56,817 nucleotides of DNA from a virus. The translations under genes and the position numbers were made by a program. Under the pieces are notes generated by a model that had not been told where the DNA came from, made no database searches, and saw nothing but the letters and a program-made list of their open reading frames with translations. Shown piece by piece: positions 48,433 through 55,909 of the stretch (the first letter of the stretch is position 1; the number at the start of each line of letters is the position of its first letter). The stretch covers positions 1 through 56,817 of IMG/VR virus record IMGVR_UViG_3300046822_000346. One strand, given 5' to 3'.

Positions 48433-48472
48433 ACCTGTCCTCTCTCCTCCACTTGGAGGGGCGCCTGTACGG

Positions 48473-48988
48473 CTATACCCTGGCACCCTTTATCATGTTG
48501 CAGCCCAGATGTGTCAGCTGGACATTTGAACGATCATGAGTACCACCTTTTGACAGTGGTAAGATGTGATCCAGTGACGGCATCATTGGATCCGGCCAAG
48601 CAATGTTCGGATCTACGGGATCTCCGCATAGTTGGCAAACCCACTTGTTCGCCTCGAACACCTCGAGAATATTAACATATTCGCCCGCCTCAAGTTGGGC
48701 TCGGCGAATAGCGTTGCGCATTCGATACCGGCTGGGATCCGCTTTGTAACGGTCTCGGCCGTACTGACGATAGTACTCCCGGTTGGCTTCACGCCGAACA
48801 GCTTTTCTGGTCAGATCTTGAGTGCGAAAGTCCTCGTCGGCGTGATAACGCTTTCTCGCTGACGCGTTCTGCGTTTCCCGGACTTTCTCAGGATTCCTCT
48901 CGCGATAGCCCGCATTAATGGCCTTCACCTTTTCTCGGTTTTTAGCCTTCCAGCGTGCTACCGCGGCCCCTCTTGTTGCTGTCGTCAT
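48473..48988 (-). CDS. HNH endonuclease
   Basis: 171 residues from ATG 48988 (AGGAG upstream). Basic helical N-terminus (ARWKAKNREKVKAINAGYRERNPEKVRET), then a zinc HNH core: CQLCGDPVDP, SLDHILPLSKGGTHDRSNVQLTHLGCN. HNH enzymes of this size next to terminase genes either aid packaging or are free-standing homing enzymes. The long basic front and structured leader fit the second possibility. Confidence 0.85.
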   Translation of the reverse strand: MTTATRGAAVARWKAKNREKVKAINAGYRERNPEKVRETQNASARKRYHADEDFRTQDLTRKAVRREANREYYRQYGRDRYKADPSRYRMRNAIRRAQLEAGEYVNILEVFEANKWVCQLCGDPVDPNIAWPDPMMPSLDHILPLSKGGTHDRSNVQLTHLGCNMIKGARV

Positions 48989-49177
48989 TTTAGTCTCCTG
49001 GAGGACGCTGGGCGAGTTGAACGCCCGCGCCATGCACGCTCCCCTTCCAAAACGTGCATAACTGCCGCCTTCTCAGCAGCGCCCAGAGTACGAAACACCT
49101 TCAAGATGCTACAGGTCGTTCCCACGCGTTGCCAGACCCAGCCACTTGTGTTTGGAGGTGTGGGTGCTTCGTACTCT
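48989..49177 (-). ncRNA. Structured leader of the HNH gene
   Basis: The predicted transcript begins near 49174. Its first bases pair with 49085-49099 in a 15-bp stem with one mismatch (49163-49177), enclosing 63 bases. Further stems: ATGCACG/CGTGCAT (49032-49059) and GGGCG/CGCCC just before the ribosome binding site. The leader is about 185 nt. It may be an attenuator, riboswitch-like element or intron relic. Confidence 0.45.
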
Positions 49178-49180
49178 TGA

Positions 49181-49209
49181 ATTATACCCCACTTACGCTG
49201 GCATTTCAA
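49181..49209 (-). promoter_or_regulatory. Promoter before the HNH leader
   Basis: On the minus strand: TTGAAA (plus 49204-49209), 17 bp, TATAAT (plus 49181-49186). It overlaps the last codons of the winged-helix-like gene. Confidence 0.72.
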
Positions 49210-49690
49210 CGGGATCTTCCGGGCTCTTTGGGGCAGGTAATCGATCCGGTGTGTAGTAACGCAAGCGATGCGGGTCTTCTTTGACCACGACAATGCGGCC
49301 CTGAGCTTCGAGCCACGCTAAAATCTGGCGCCCTTCGGCTGCGGCCACCACGTGTGCCAGCTGCGTGCCCGTGAGGCCGGGAAAGCTCCGTATATAAGCA
49401 TACAATCGCGCAGCGTTGCGATTGAGGCCTTCCGGATACGTGACCTCCGGCAAGTTGAGCTCACTGATGGCCCAGACCTCACTGGGTGAGCCGGTGATGT
49501 ACCACTTGGAGCGTTGCACCTTGCCTTCGAGGGCCAGTTCCTGCAAGAGATACCGCACGGCGCGGCGCGATTCTTTGGGCAAGATCAAGAACACCGGCAA
49601 GACGCGGTGTTCGGCTAGTTCAGCGAGAATACCCTGTTTGAGCTTCTCGCGGTTGTCTCCGGGAGCTTCGGGAATCAAAATACGAGGCAT
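49193..49690 (-). CDS. Winged-helix-like DNA-binding protein
   Basis: 165 residues. LPKESRRAVRYLLQELALEGKVQRSKWYITGSP and YIRSFPGLTGTQLAHVVAAAEGRQILAWLEAQGRIVVVKED each look like a winged-helix module ending in a beta hairpin, suggesting a tandem. First gene of the leftward late transcript and hence a possible late-gene regulator. Family unproven. Confidence 0.6.
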   Translation of the reverse strand: MPRILIPEAPGDNREKLKQGILAELAEHRVLPVFLILPKESRRAVRYLLQELALEGKVQRSKWYITGSPSEVWAISELNLPEVTYPEGLNRNAARLYAYIRSFPGLTGTQLAHVVAAAEGRQILAWLEAQGRIVVVKEDPHRLRYYTPDRLPAPKSPEDPVEMPA

Positions 49691-49716
49691 GGAACAGTTC
49701 CCCCCTTTCTGCTCTT

Positions 49717-49746
49717 ATTATACCATCACCCGCGTGCCCCGTGCAC
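49717..49746 (-). promoter_or_regulatory. Leftward promoter at the early/late divide
   Basis: On the minus strand: GTGCAC (plus 49741-49746), 18 bp, TATAAT (plus 49717-49722). Its -35 is shared with the rightward promoter because GTGCAC is self-complementary. Confidence 0.7.
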
Positions 49747-49769
49747 CGATCGATCTGCCGGACTATACT
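49740..49769 (+). promoter_or_regulatory. Rightward promoter at the early/late divide
   Basis: CGTGCA at 49740-49745, 18 bp, TATACT at 49764-49769. Drives the small RHH-like gene at 49814. Confidence 0.72.
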
Positions 49770-49772
49770 TAT

Positions 49773-49797
49773 AGCAGATGTAATACTTGCATCTGCT
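49773..49797. promoter_or_regulatory. Operator candidate
   Basis: Perfect dyad AGCAGATG (49773-49780) and CATCTGCT (49790-49797), nine bases apart, covering the predicted start site of the rightward transcript. Well placed for feedback by the first gene product. Confidence 0.6.
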
Positions 49798-49813
49798 GAA
49801 AGGAGACCGAACC

Positions 49814-50080
49814 ATGTCACCGAGCACTCCGGCACCAAACAGTCGGCCACTTGAGCCGCGCGTCCAAGTCACGCTCCAGATGCCGCAAACCTTGTACCAG
49901 GCCGTCGAACGGCTCACACGCCAAGGCGAGCGCCACGCTTTCCTGTTGAACATTATCCAACAGGATCCAGCAGTCGCCAAAACCGTCCTCGCGCTCCAAG
50001 CAGAGGCGGCAGAACGGGCCCGCTTTGAGGAGCTGGGCCGCAAGGCTGCGGAGCAAGGACTCCTGACCCCTGGCACGTAA
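49814..50080 (+). CDS. Small RHH-like protein, possible autorepressor
   Basis: 88 residues, ATG with AAAGGAGA. PRVQVTLQMPQTLYQAVERLTRQGERHAFLLNIIQQDP has the strand-helix-helix outline of ribbon-helix-helix proteins, followed by a long helix (VLALQAEAAERARFEELGRKAAEQG). The dyad at its own promoter supports autoregulation. Confidence 0.62.
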   Translation: MSPSTPAPNSRPLEPRVQVTLQMPQTLYQAVERLTRQGERHAFLLNIIQQDPAVAKTVLALQAEAAERARFEELGRKAAEQGLLTPGT

Positions 50081-50117
50081 ATGGCCATTTGGCGCCATCA
50101 GGGCATATGACGTACAT

Positions 50118-50157
50118 TCCCTGTGCTTGCTGTGACCAGCGGCACAGGGAGTTTTTT
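50118..50157 (+). terminator. Rho-independent terminator
   Basis: TCCCTGTGC pairs with GCACAGGGA, then a run of six T. Closes the short transcript of the RHH-like gene. Confidence 0.85.
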
Positions 50158-50175
50158 GCGCGAAATCCGAGCCAC

Positions 50176-50460
50176 GATTCCCGATCGCTGATCGATCATG
50201 AGCGATATTTCCCTATCGGGAATCGCGGCGAATGCACACTAGCTATACGCTGCCATGCCCTCATGACCGATATGACCGTTCCATGAGGGGGTAATTATAT
50301 ATAATGAGAGAAAGTGTTGGATTTGTATATATGGATCACAGTTTTATCGATCATATCGATCATCTCTTATTGTCAACCCACATAAATTGTGCAGGGGCCA
50401 CATTACCGATCGCATTTGGCTCGCTCATTATCGCTCATCGATCGGGAATCATGTTCACTT
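50176..50460. other. AT-rich inverted-repeat region, origin candidate
   Basis: No convincing gene. GATTCCCGAT (50176-50185) and its complement ATCGGGAATC (50215-50224 and 50441-50450) form local and long-range inverted repeats. CCCTCATG/CATGAGGG pairs across 50258-50289. An AT stretch (AATTATATATAAT) and many GATC/CGAT elements follow. It lies just upstream of the primase-helicase. An origin is inferred, not shown. Confidence 0.45.
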
Positions 50461-50504
50461 CTCTCTGTGGCACGAATAGTATCCAGATAATCCAAAAAGC
50501 CCGG

Positions 50505-50533
50505 TTGCAGTTTTGATCGTGCCGATATATACT
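50505..50533 (+). promoter_or_regulatory. Promoter before the primase operon
   Basis: TTGCAG at 50505-50510, 17 bp, TATACT at 50528-50533. A second TATACT lies at 50568-50573. Confidence 0.65.
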
Positions 50534-50661
50534 AAGAGAGTACGCACGCACTGCAGGTCAATCAGCGTATACTAACTCCCATATCCTCACTGCAGTACGT
50601 GCTGTACCTTCCTCGCGCGTTACACCAGGCGTTCACACCACAGGAAAGGAACGGACATACC

Positions 50662-50865
50662 ATGTCCATCAGCAACCCGGTCGGCCGGCCTCGTAAGCCG
50701 TGGGACCAGAAGCGCACCAGTATCAGCATCACGTTGCCGATTCGTGTCCTACGCGCTATTGACGCGTTGGCCGACAATCGCTCCGGGTTCGTGTCAGAGC
50801 TGGTGATCAACGACCCGCGTATCCAGGTCGCTGTGAACCAGTTGGATCAGCCCGCCGAGGAGTAG
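50662..50865 (+). CDS. Ribbon-helix-helix DNA-binding protein
   Basis: 67 residues from ATG 50662. A basic N-terminus (GRPRKPWDQKR) leads to the strand TSISITLP and the helices IRVLRAIDALADNRSGFVSELVIND, a clear CopG/MetJ-like pattern. It is four bases ahead of the primase start and may regulate replication gene expression. Confidence 0.72.
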   Translation: MSISNPVGRPRKPWDQKRTSISITLPIRVLRAIDALADNRSGFVSELVINDPRIQVAVNQLDQPAEE

Positions 50866-50869
50866 GACG

Positions 50870-52990
50870 ATGCACGAGGCCAACAACCCCTTTCTGGCCG
50901 CTGCATTGGAATACGCCACATGTTTCGGGTGGCATGTGTTCCCGGTACAACCGGGCCGCAAAGAACCCGCGACAGCTAACGGATTTCTCAATGCGACCAC
51001 CGATCCAGACCAGATCCGTGCCTGGTGGCGTTCCAACCCCAATGCCAACGTGGGAGTAGTGCCAGGCCCCAGTAATCTGGTAATCCTGGATCTTGATAAG
51101 CCGGTTGCCAAACGCCTGATCGAGGAATACGACATTCCGGACCAGTTCGCGTGGGCAGCTACTGGCAAAGGCGACCACCTGTACCTGGGACGTGGCCAGT
51201 ATGAGGTCAAGTCCCACAACTGGGCCGACATCTTCGGCCTCGACATACGCGCGGAGACCGGGTACGTGGTAGCGCCTCCCAGCTTGCATCCAGAGGGCGG
51301 CACCTATAGTTGGGTACACGAGCCAAGTAATGTACTCGACACGATCCCGCAGCGGCTGCGGGATCTGTTGACCACGCTGGAGAAGATCCAAACCTGGTAC
51401 CGGCGCTACCTCAACGAAGGCAAGGTCGGCAACCGCAACGATATTGGCTCCTATGTAGTACAGCAATTGCTGGACAATCGGGTACCCGAGAACGTGGCCT
51501 TAATCTTGGCGCTACACTACCAGCAGACCGTGCGGTACCAAGAGGGCAAGGGCGAGTATACCGAAGACGAGATACTAGCCACGTTCCGCAGTACCAAACT
51601 GAAGCCGCGCCGCGTAGCCGCGTTTACCTCTGAAGACGTGGGCGGATTTACGCCCACCGATATGGGCAATGCGCGGCGCTTCATAGCACGCTACGGCCAG
51701 CAAGTACGGTACAACGCGGTGTGGGCCAAGTGGATGTACTGGACCGGCTACAACTGGGTGATTGACGAGCATCAGCGTGCCCGCCACATGATGCAGCAGA
51801 TACCCAAAGATATTAAAGCCGAGATGGAGAAAGCCCAGACCGATGAGATCCGCGACATGCTCCGTAAGTGGCTGATGCGCAGCGAGATGCATGCCACCCA
51901 AGAGAGCTCGTTGTTGGAGGCCGCTAAGTTTCCGGCAGTGGTGGCACACCCCGACGACTTCGATCGTGACCCGTGGCTGCTCAATACCTTGTCGGGAGTG
52001 GTGGATCTGCATACTGGCCAAACGCGTGCGGCCAACCCGGCAGACATGTTGCATCGCGTGACCAACACGGTGTACGATCCAACCGCGACGTGTCCAACAT
52101 TCGAGCGATTCCTGGAAACCATATTCAAAGGCAATCAGCGGGTGATTGCCTTTCTGCAGCGGTTTCTGGGATACTGTCTCACCGGACTCACCACCGAGCA
52201 GGCCTGGGTGCTCTTTATCGGGCCCGGGTCGAATGGCAAGAGCACGCTGTCGGAGGCCACCGCATACAGCTTGGGCGATTATGCGTTGACGGCACCGAGC
52301 TCGCTGTTCTTGGAACGCCAAGGTGAGACCATCCCCAACGATATCGCCAAGCTCCCTGGTCGGCGTTTGGTCTATGCCAAAGAGCCGGACAAGAACAAAC
52401 GGCTTGCCACCGGACGTATTAAAGAACTGACCGGCGGCGATACCATTTCGGCGCGTTTCATGCGCGGTGAGTTCTTCGAGTTCAAGCCGGTGGCGAAGCT
52501 GATTTTGTCGGCAAACCACTTTCCCCCGGTACGCGACCAAAGTCACGGATTCTGGCGGCGTATCTTTGTCCTGCTATTCGAGGTCCAGATTGATGAGCAG
52601 GACAAAGAGCTCCCCGAGAAACTGCGTGCCGAGGCTGCGGGCATCTTGAACTGGCTGATCGCCGGGTGCCTCGAATGGCAGCAACAAGGCCTCAACCCGC
52701 CCCAGGAGGTCTTGGGCGCCACCAAGAACTACCGCACCGAGTCGGACCTACTGGGCGAGTGGATCAACGAGTGCTGCGAGTTGGACAAAGGGGTCGAGAC
52801 CGCTTTCACGCCGCTCTACGAATCGTGGAAAGCGTTCCTCGAGGAGTACGGCGAGATCGAGGATCGCTCACGGCGTGCGTTTGCCAATCGTTTGGTCGAG
52901 CGCGGCCTGCAGCGGCGCAAGACCATGAACGGGCCCATGTACAAGGGGATTCGTATCCAGCCCAACTTCAAGCTTACTGGTCACAACTAA
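50870..52990 (+). CDS. Prim-pol / SF3 (D5-like) primase-helicase
   Basis: 706 residues. N-terminal prim-pol: GWHVFPVQPGRKEPATANGF, NVGVVPGPSNLVILDLD (catalytic acids), GDHLYLGRG. A D5_N-like linker (NTVYDPTATCPTFERFLETI) follows, then the SF3 helicase with Walker A FIGPGSNGKSTL, KLPGRRLVYAKEPD and LILSANHFPPV. It primes and unwinds at the fork together with the UDG-Pol fusion. Confidence 0.92.
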   Translation: MHEANNPFLAAALEYATCFGWHVFPVQPGRKEPATANGFLNATTDPDQIRAWWRSNPNANVGVVPGPSNLVILDLDKPVAKRLIEEYDIPDQFAWAATGKGDHLYLGRGQYEVKSHNWADIFGLDIRAETGYVVAPPSLHPEGGTYSWVHEPSNVLDTIPQRLRDLLTTLEKIQTWYRRYLNEGKVGNRNDIGSYVVQQLLDNRVPENVALILALHYQQTVRYQEGKGEYTEDEILATFRSTKLKPRRVAAFTSEDVGGFTPTDMGNARRFIARYGQQVRYNAVWAKWMYWTGYNWVIDEHQRARHMMQQIPKDIKAEMEKAQTDEIRDMLRKWLMRSEMHATQESSLLEAAKFPAVVAHPDDFDRDPWLLNTLSGVVDLHTGQTRAANPADMLHRVTNTVYDPTATCPTFERFLETIFKGNQRVIAFLQRFLGYCLTGLTTEQAWVLFIGPGSNGKSTLSEATAYSLGDYALTAPSSLFLERQGETIPNDIAKLPGRRLVYAKEPDKNKRLATGRIKELTGGDTISARFMRGEFFEFKPVAKLILSANHFPPVRDQSHGFWRRIFVLLFEVQIDEQDKELPEKLRAEAAGILNWLIAGCLEWQQQGLNPPQEVLGATKNYRTESDLLGEWINECCELDKGVETAFTPLYESWKAFLEEYGEIEDRSRRAFANRLVERGLQRRKTMNGPMYKGIRIQPNFKLTGHN

Positions 52991-52995
52991 GCGTC

Positions 52996-53026
52996 GAGCC
53001 TGTCCTCCTCTGGACAGGCTCTTTTA
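52996..53026 (+). terminator. Rho-independent terminator
   Basis: GAGCCTGTCC (52996-53005) pairs with GGACAGGCTC (53012-53021), followed by TTTT. Ends the primase transcript. Confidence 0.88.
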
Positions 53027-53081
53027 CTGCTACCGGGAATCCCCCATTCGGGTCAATTTTCAGCCCGGCGGGTAAAAGCTA

Positions 53082-53111
53082 CGTGCCTTCTCAGCGGGTC
53101 GGGAGTATACT
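53082..53111 (+). promoter_or_regulatory. Promoter, CGTGCC-18-TATACT
   Basis: CGTGCC at 53082-53087, 18 bp, TATACT at 53106-53111. Immediately downstream is a dyad GGTACT/AGTACC (53122-53138) within a larger inverted repeat CGGGTC/GACCCG (53095-53155), a likely operator or leader hairpin. Confidence 0.75.
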
Positions 53112-53177
53112 CAATCATGTAGGTACTGATGTAGTACCAAGAGAGGTGCGACCCGAGTAAACAAAGGAGACCGTATC

Positions 53178-54104
53178 ATGGCCCACCGGTTCATCGAGCG
53201 CTTCGAGGTTTTCATGTCGAACAACATCTTGTTCGTCTACCTCGTGTCGCTGTTTCTGGGCACCGCGGCATTCTTCACTGGCCAGGCGCTTGGCCTCAAC
53301 GCGAACGTGATCTATGTGGTCGGCATTGCTACAGCGCTGGCTGTTGAGGTGCACAGCTTCCTCTCGCAGCGCTTGGCGCGCGGCCTGAAGGAGGAGCGTG
53401 ATAGCCACCCTTTCAAGGGCCCGCTGTGGGTGGCGGCGGATCGCAAGTTCCAGTTCCACCTCCGGATTACGGTCGGGCTGGTGCTGTTCTCGATGTTCAA
53501 CAGTGTAGCGTTCTGGATCTCGATCGATCGACCAGTAACAGCCGGCGACTGGATCGCTTCCGTTTCGCGGGGCATGGCACTCCCAGCCTTCTTCTTGTTG
53601 GCAGGGTTCTTGACGCCACTACGCACCAATACGGCCGAAGTGGTGCAAGCGGCCCATGCCGACATGATTCGCACAACCATGAAGGTGACGCTGCGCCAGT
53701 TCGAGAAACGGCTCAAGGCGGTGCAGAAGGCTGGCGCGAACTTGGTGCCAGTGGTAGCGACCCTCTTGGACAATCACGGCGACACGCAATCGGCGACACA
53801 GATTCGCTTGGTAGACGCGGCGCTAACGCTCGCCGAGGGGCGTGGCTCGCCGATGAACTTCCCGATGGCGATTTCCGCCGGGCTACCGCAAGTGGTTTCG
53901 GAGCCAGAAGCGCCCAGCGCGTCTACTTCCAGCGGGTTTGGAGTCCGCGCGGCGAACAGTGGTATGCTCAGGCAGGCCGCACGGGAGTGCTGGCACCTTG
54001 GCATGACGCCCGCTGAGGTCGCCGCTCAGGTCGGATGCTCCACGGCCTACGCCAGCAAGTTGGTCAAAGAGTTCGAAGCCGAGCTCACCTCGGTGTATGC
54101 CTAG
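53178..54104 (+). CDS. Membrane protein with C-terminal helix-turn-helix
   Basis: 308 residues. Four likely membrane segments: about 16-38 (ILFVYLVSLFLGTAAFFTGQ), 42-60 (NVIYVVGIATALAV), 93-113 (ITVGLVLFSMFNSVAFWI), 125-148 (GMALPAFFLLAGFL). A helical linker (MKVTLRQFEKRLKAVQKAG) follows, then GMTPAEVAAQVGCSTAYASKLVKEF, a clear HTH of the sigma/recombinase-like type. A membrane-tethered DNA-binding protein is unusual; roles in anchoring replication or in sensing are possible. Confidence 0.7.
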   Translation: MAHRFIERFEVFMSNNILFVYLVSLFLGTAAFFTGQALGLNANVIYVVGIATALAVEVHSFLSQRLARGLKEERDSHPFKGPLWVAADRKFQFHLRITVGLVLFSMFNSVAFWISIDRPVTAGDWIASVSRGMALPAFFLLAGFLTPLRTNTAEVVQAAHADMIRTTMKVTLRQFEKRLKAVQKAGANLVPVVATLLDNHGDTQSATQIRLVDAALTLAEGRGSPMNFPMAISAGLPQVVSEPEAPSASTSSGFGVRAANSGMLRQAARECWHLGMTPAEVAAQVGCSTAYASKLVKEFEAELTSVYA

Positions 54105-54118
54105 TGCCACGCTATCGA

Positions 54119-54150
54119 AGAGCCTGCTATCTCATGATGGCAGGCTTTTC
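54119..54150 (+). terminator. Rho-independent terminator
   Basis: AGCCTGCTATC pairs with GATGGCAGGCT, one mismatch, four-base loop, followed by TTTCTT. Confidence 0.82.
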
Positions 54151-54164
54151 TTGTGGAGAGTAAT

Positions 54165-54599
54165 ATGGAACTTTTAGCCATCGACCCTGGGCCGCATTGC
54201 GGCTATGTCTGGTGTAACCTGTACAACAACCAACTAGAGATCCTGCTCGCCGGCACCTACGTTCCGCAGAATCTCGAGATGGTGTGGACGTTCTTCAAAC
54301 GCTACATTGAAAGCGCCGATGTCGTGATTGTTGAAGACTACCGCACCGTGCGCCAGCTGAGCAAGGACGGACTGTTTACCATTGAAGCGCTGGGGGTGCT
54401 GATTGCCGAGAGCCAGCTGCTCTGTACCCATCGGGTCGACGAGCCAGTCGTGCTCCAACTACCCTCGGCCAAAAAGCCCTTCGCCAAGCAGGCTGCAAGC
54501 CGCATGCCGCGGCAAGGCCCGCATGCGCAAGATGCTTTGGCGCACGTGTTAGCCTATCTTCATCTGCGCAAATTAGTGCCGGTCAATTGGACTCCCTAG
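54165..54599 (+). CDS. RuvC-like Holliday junction resolvase
   Basis: 144 residues from ATG 54165 with GGAGAGTAAT. RNase H-type fold: AIDPGPHCGY with the first Asp, VVIVEDYRT with the Glu, FTIEALGVLIAESQ, and HAQDALAHVLAYL with the last Asp. It would resolve branched DNA before packaging. The start follows the terminator of the upstream gene by only 15 bases, so its transcription source is unclear. Confidence 0.85.
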   Translation: MELLAIDPGPHCGYVWCNLYNNQLEILLAGTYVPQNLEMVWTFFKRYIESADVVIVEDYRTVRQLSKDGLFTIEALGVLIAESQLLCTHRVDEPVVLQLPSAKKPFAKQAASRMPRQGPHAQDALAHVLAYLHLRKLVPVNWTP

Positions 54600-54600
54600 G

Positions 54601-54630
54601 CGGGCATTTCCCTGAGTCCGCGGGTATACT
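54601..54630 (+). promoter_or_regulatory. Promoter, CGGGCA-18-TATACT
   Basis: CGGGCA at 54601-54606, 18 bp, TATACT at 54625-54630. The leader has CCCGC/GCGGG (54639-54652) before AAGGAGG. Confidence 0.72.
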
Positions 54631-54668
54631 TAAGACAGCCCGCGCTTGCGGGTGTAAGGAGGTGTCCC

Positions 54669-55130
54669 GTGAAACTAAGCGACATGTCACCGCAAGAACG
54701 TTTGCACCGTTGCCTAGAGATCGCCGAAGAACGGCACTTGTACATCTTGGCAAAAGACCCCGTGTCGATGTTCATCTCGGATGGACACGGCAGCACCCAC
54801 GAGGTGCGCTATCGCGGCGAACACATTGTTTCCTGCCACAATGCTGCCGGCGCGGTCTGCACCAGTTTTGCGTACAACGGCATGTGCTCGCACGCGGCCC
54901 TGGCGTTGCTTAACCTACGGTACGAGGCCGATCTGGAATACGCGATCGCTCTTGGCACGCGCGACGTATTCGAGACCGATCTGGCCGCGGACGAACGGTG
55001 GCGATCGTACGTCGAGCAACTCGCGCTGTTGCCACAGATCGCGTTTGAAGCCACGGAAGAGCGTTTGGCGCAGCCTCTGTTGCATCGTGCCAGCGCCAGA
55101 CCTTTCTCACTCTGGAGGGCCGACGAATGA
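54669..55130 (+). CDS. SWIM-like zinc protein
   Basis: 153 residues from GTG 54669 (AAGGAGG upstream). SCHNAAGAVCTSFAYNGMCSHAALALLNL has Cys...Cys-x-His in the order of a SWIM zinc finger, used in protein or DNA contacts. The N-terminal strands (LYILAKDPVSMFISDG) are also SWIM-like. Overlaps the next gene by four bases (ATGA). Confidence 0.65.
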   Translation: MKLSDMSPQERLHRCLEIAEERHLYILAKDPVSMFISDGHGSTHEVRYRGEHIVSCHNAAGAVCTSFAYNGMCSHAALALLNLRYEADLEYAIALGTRDVFETDLAADERWRSYVEQLALLPQIAFEATEERLAQPLLHRASARPFSLWRADE

Positions 55131-55480
55131 CGTATACCGAGGACGAGATCAAACGTATGCGAGCGACACTGACCTCTGAGGGTTTCTTCACCGAGGTCCC
55201 AGAAGTGATCCACGTCGAGGACGAGCCGCCGCACGAGATCGCCCACTATCCAGACAACCCGCTCAAGACCGCGTTCCAGATACCGGTACCGGCATCGCTC
55301 GTACCCAGGAAGGGCCTGTTCCCCGGAGTGCGCTTGGCCCTCTACACGGTCCAGACCATTCAGTGGCAGGCGTGGCACACTATCAAGGTGGAGTTTCAGC
55401 CCAAGAACAATCGCGTAGTGCTCCACGGGTACAAGGAGATTGTGGCCATTCGTTTCCCGGTACTGGAGCCAGAGGTCTAA
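55127..55480 (+). CDS. Hypothetical protein
   Basis: 117 residues, ATG overlapping the previous stop. Acidic N-terminal half, beta-rich C-terminal half (VRLALYTVQTIQWQAWHTIKVEF, NRVVLHGYKEIVAIRFP). Family unknown. Confidence 0.62.
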   Translation: MTYTEDEIKRMRATLTSEGFFTEVPEVIHVEDEPPHEIAHYPDNPLKTAFQIPVPASLVPRKGLFPGVRLALYTVQTIQWQAWHTIKVEFQPKNNRVVLHGYKEIVAIRFPVLEPEV

Positions 55481-55481
55481 C

Positions 55482-55796
55482 ATGAGTTTAGACGACGCTG
55501 CCCACCAATCACCCCAACAGCGGGCTCGTGCCCAGCGCCGAGCACGCGAAACAAAACACCGCGCGGAGTACCGGGAAGCGCTAGGTCAGGAAATGGCAGA
55601 GTTCAACTGGGCCATCCAAGCCGGAACCACCGTGACATACCAGGATCGTTTTGGCGACCATCTGGTGGAGAAAGTCGACGCCTTTTTCACGCTACATTGT
55701 GTCGACGGATACCGTGCCCGTATCGCCGACGGACCAGTTTGGACTGATCTCTTGGTACAAGCCGGCATAGCGCGGCATACCCGGTTACTGGAATGA
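55482..55796 (+). CDS. Hypothetical protein with basic N-terminus
   Basis: 104 residues from ATG 55482, one base after the upstream stop. Arg/Gln-rich helix (QQRARAQRRARETKHRAEY), then strands (TVTYQDRFGDHLVEKVDAFFTLHCVDGYRARIADG). Family unknown. Confidence 0.6.
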   Translation: MSLDDAAHQSPQQRARAQRRARETKHRAEYREALGQEMAEFNWAIQAGTTVTYQDRFGDHLVEKVDAFFTLHCVDGYRARIADGPVWTDLLVQAGIARHTRLLE

Positions 55797-55843
55797 GTGC
55801 CGGTCAACTGCATGGTGTCTCCCCGGGCATCCTGGGGGATGCA

Positions 55844-55874
55844 CGTGAGGACCCGCCCCTTGCTCTCCTATACT
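55844..55874 (+). promoter_or_regulatory. Possible promoter before the secreted CHAP gene
   Basis: TATACT at 55869-55874 with CGTGAG at 55844-55849 (19 bp). CTAGG/CCTAG forms a small dyad across 55873-55886. Confidence 0.5.
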
Positions 55875-55909
55875 AGGAATACCTAGAGTACGCCCAGAGG
55901 AGGGCAAGT

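Noticed and set aside
48985-49293. Minus-strand frame reading through the HNH leader
   Set aside because: It reads like protein in part, but after the predicted start site there is no start codon with a ribosome binding site; kept as a caveat to the structured-leader idea.
50304-50516. 70-codon frame inside the AT-rich region
   Set aside because: No ribosome binding site at normal spacing, and the sequence follows the inverted repeats.
51575-52546. 323-codon open frame on the minus strand
   Set aside because: It lies entirely opposite the primase-helicase, which has clear motifs; no start signal.
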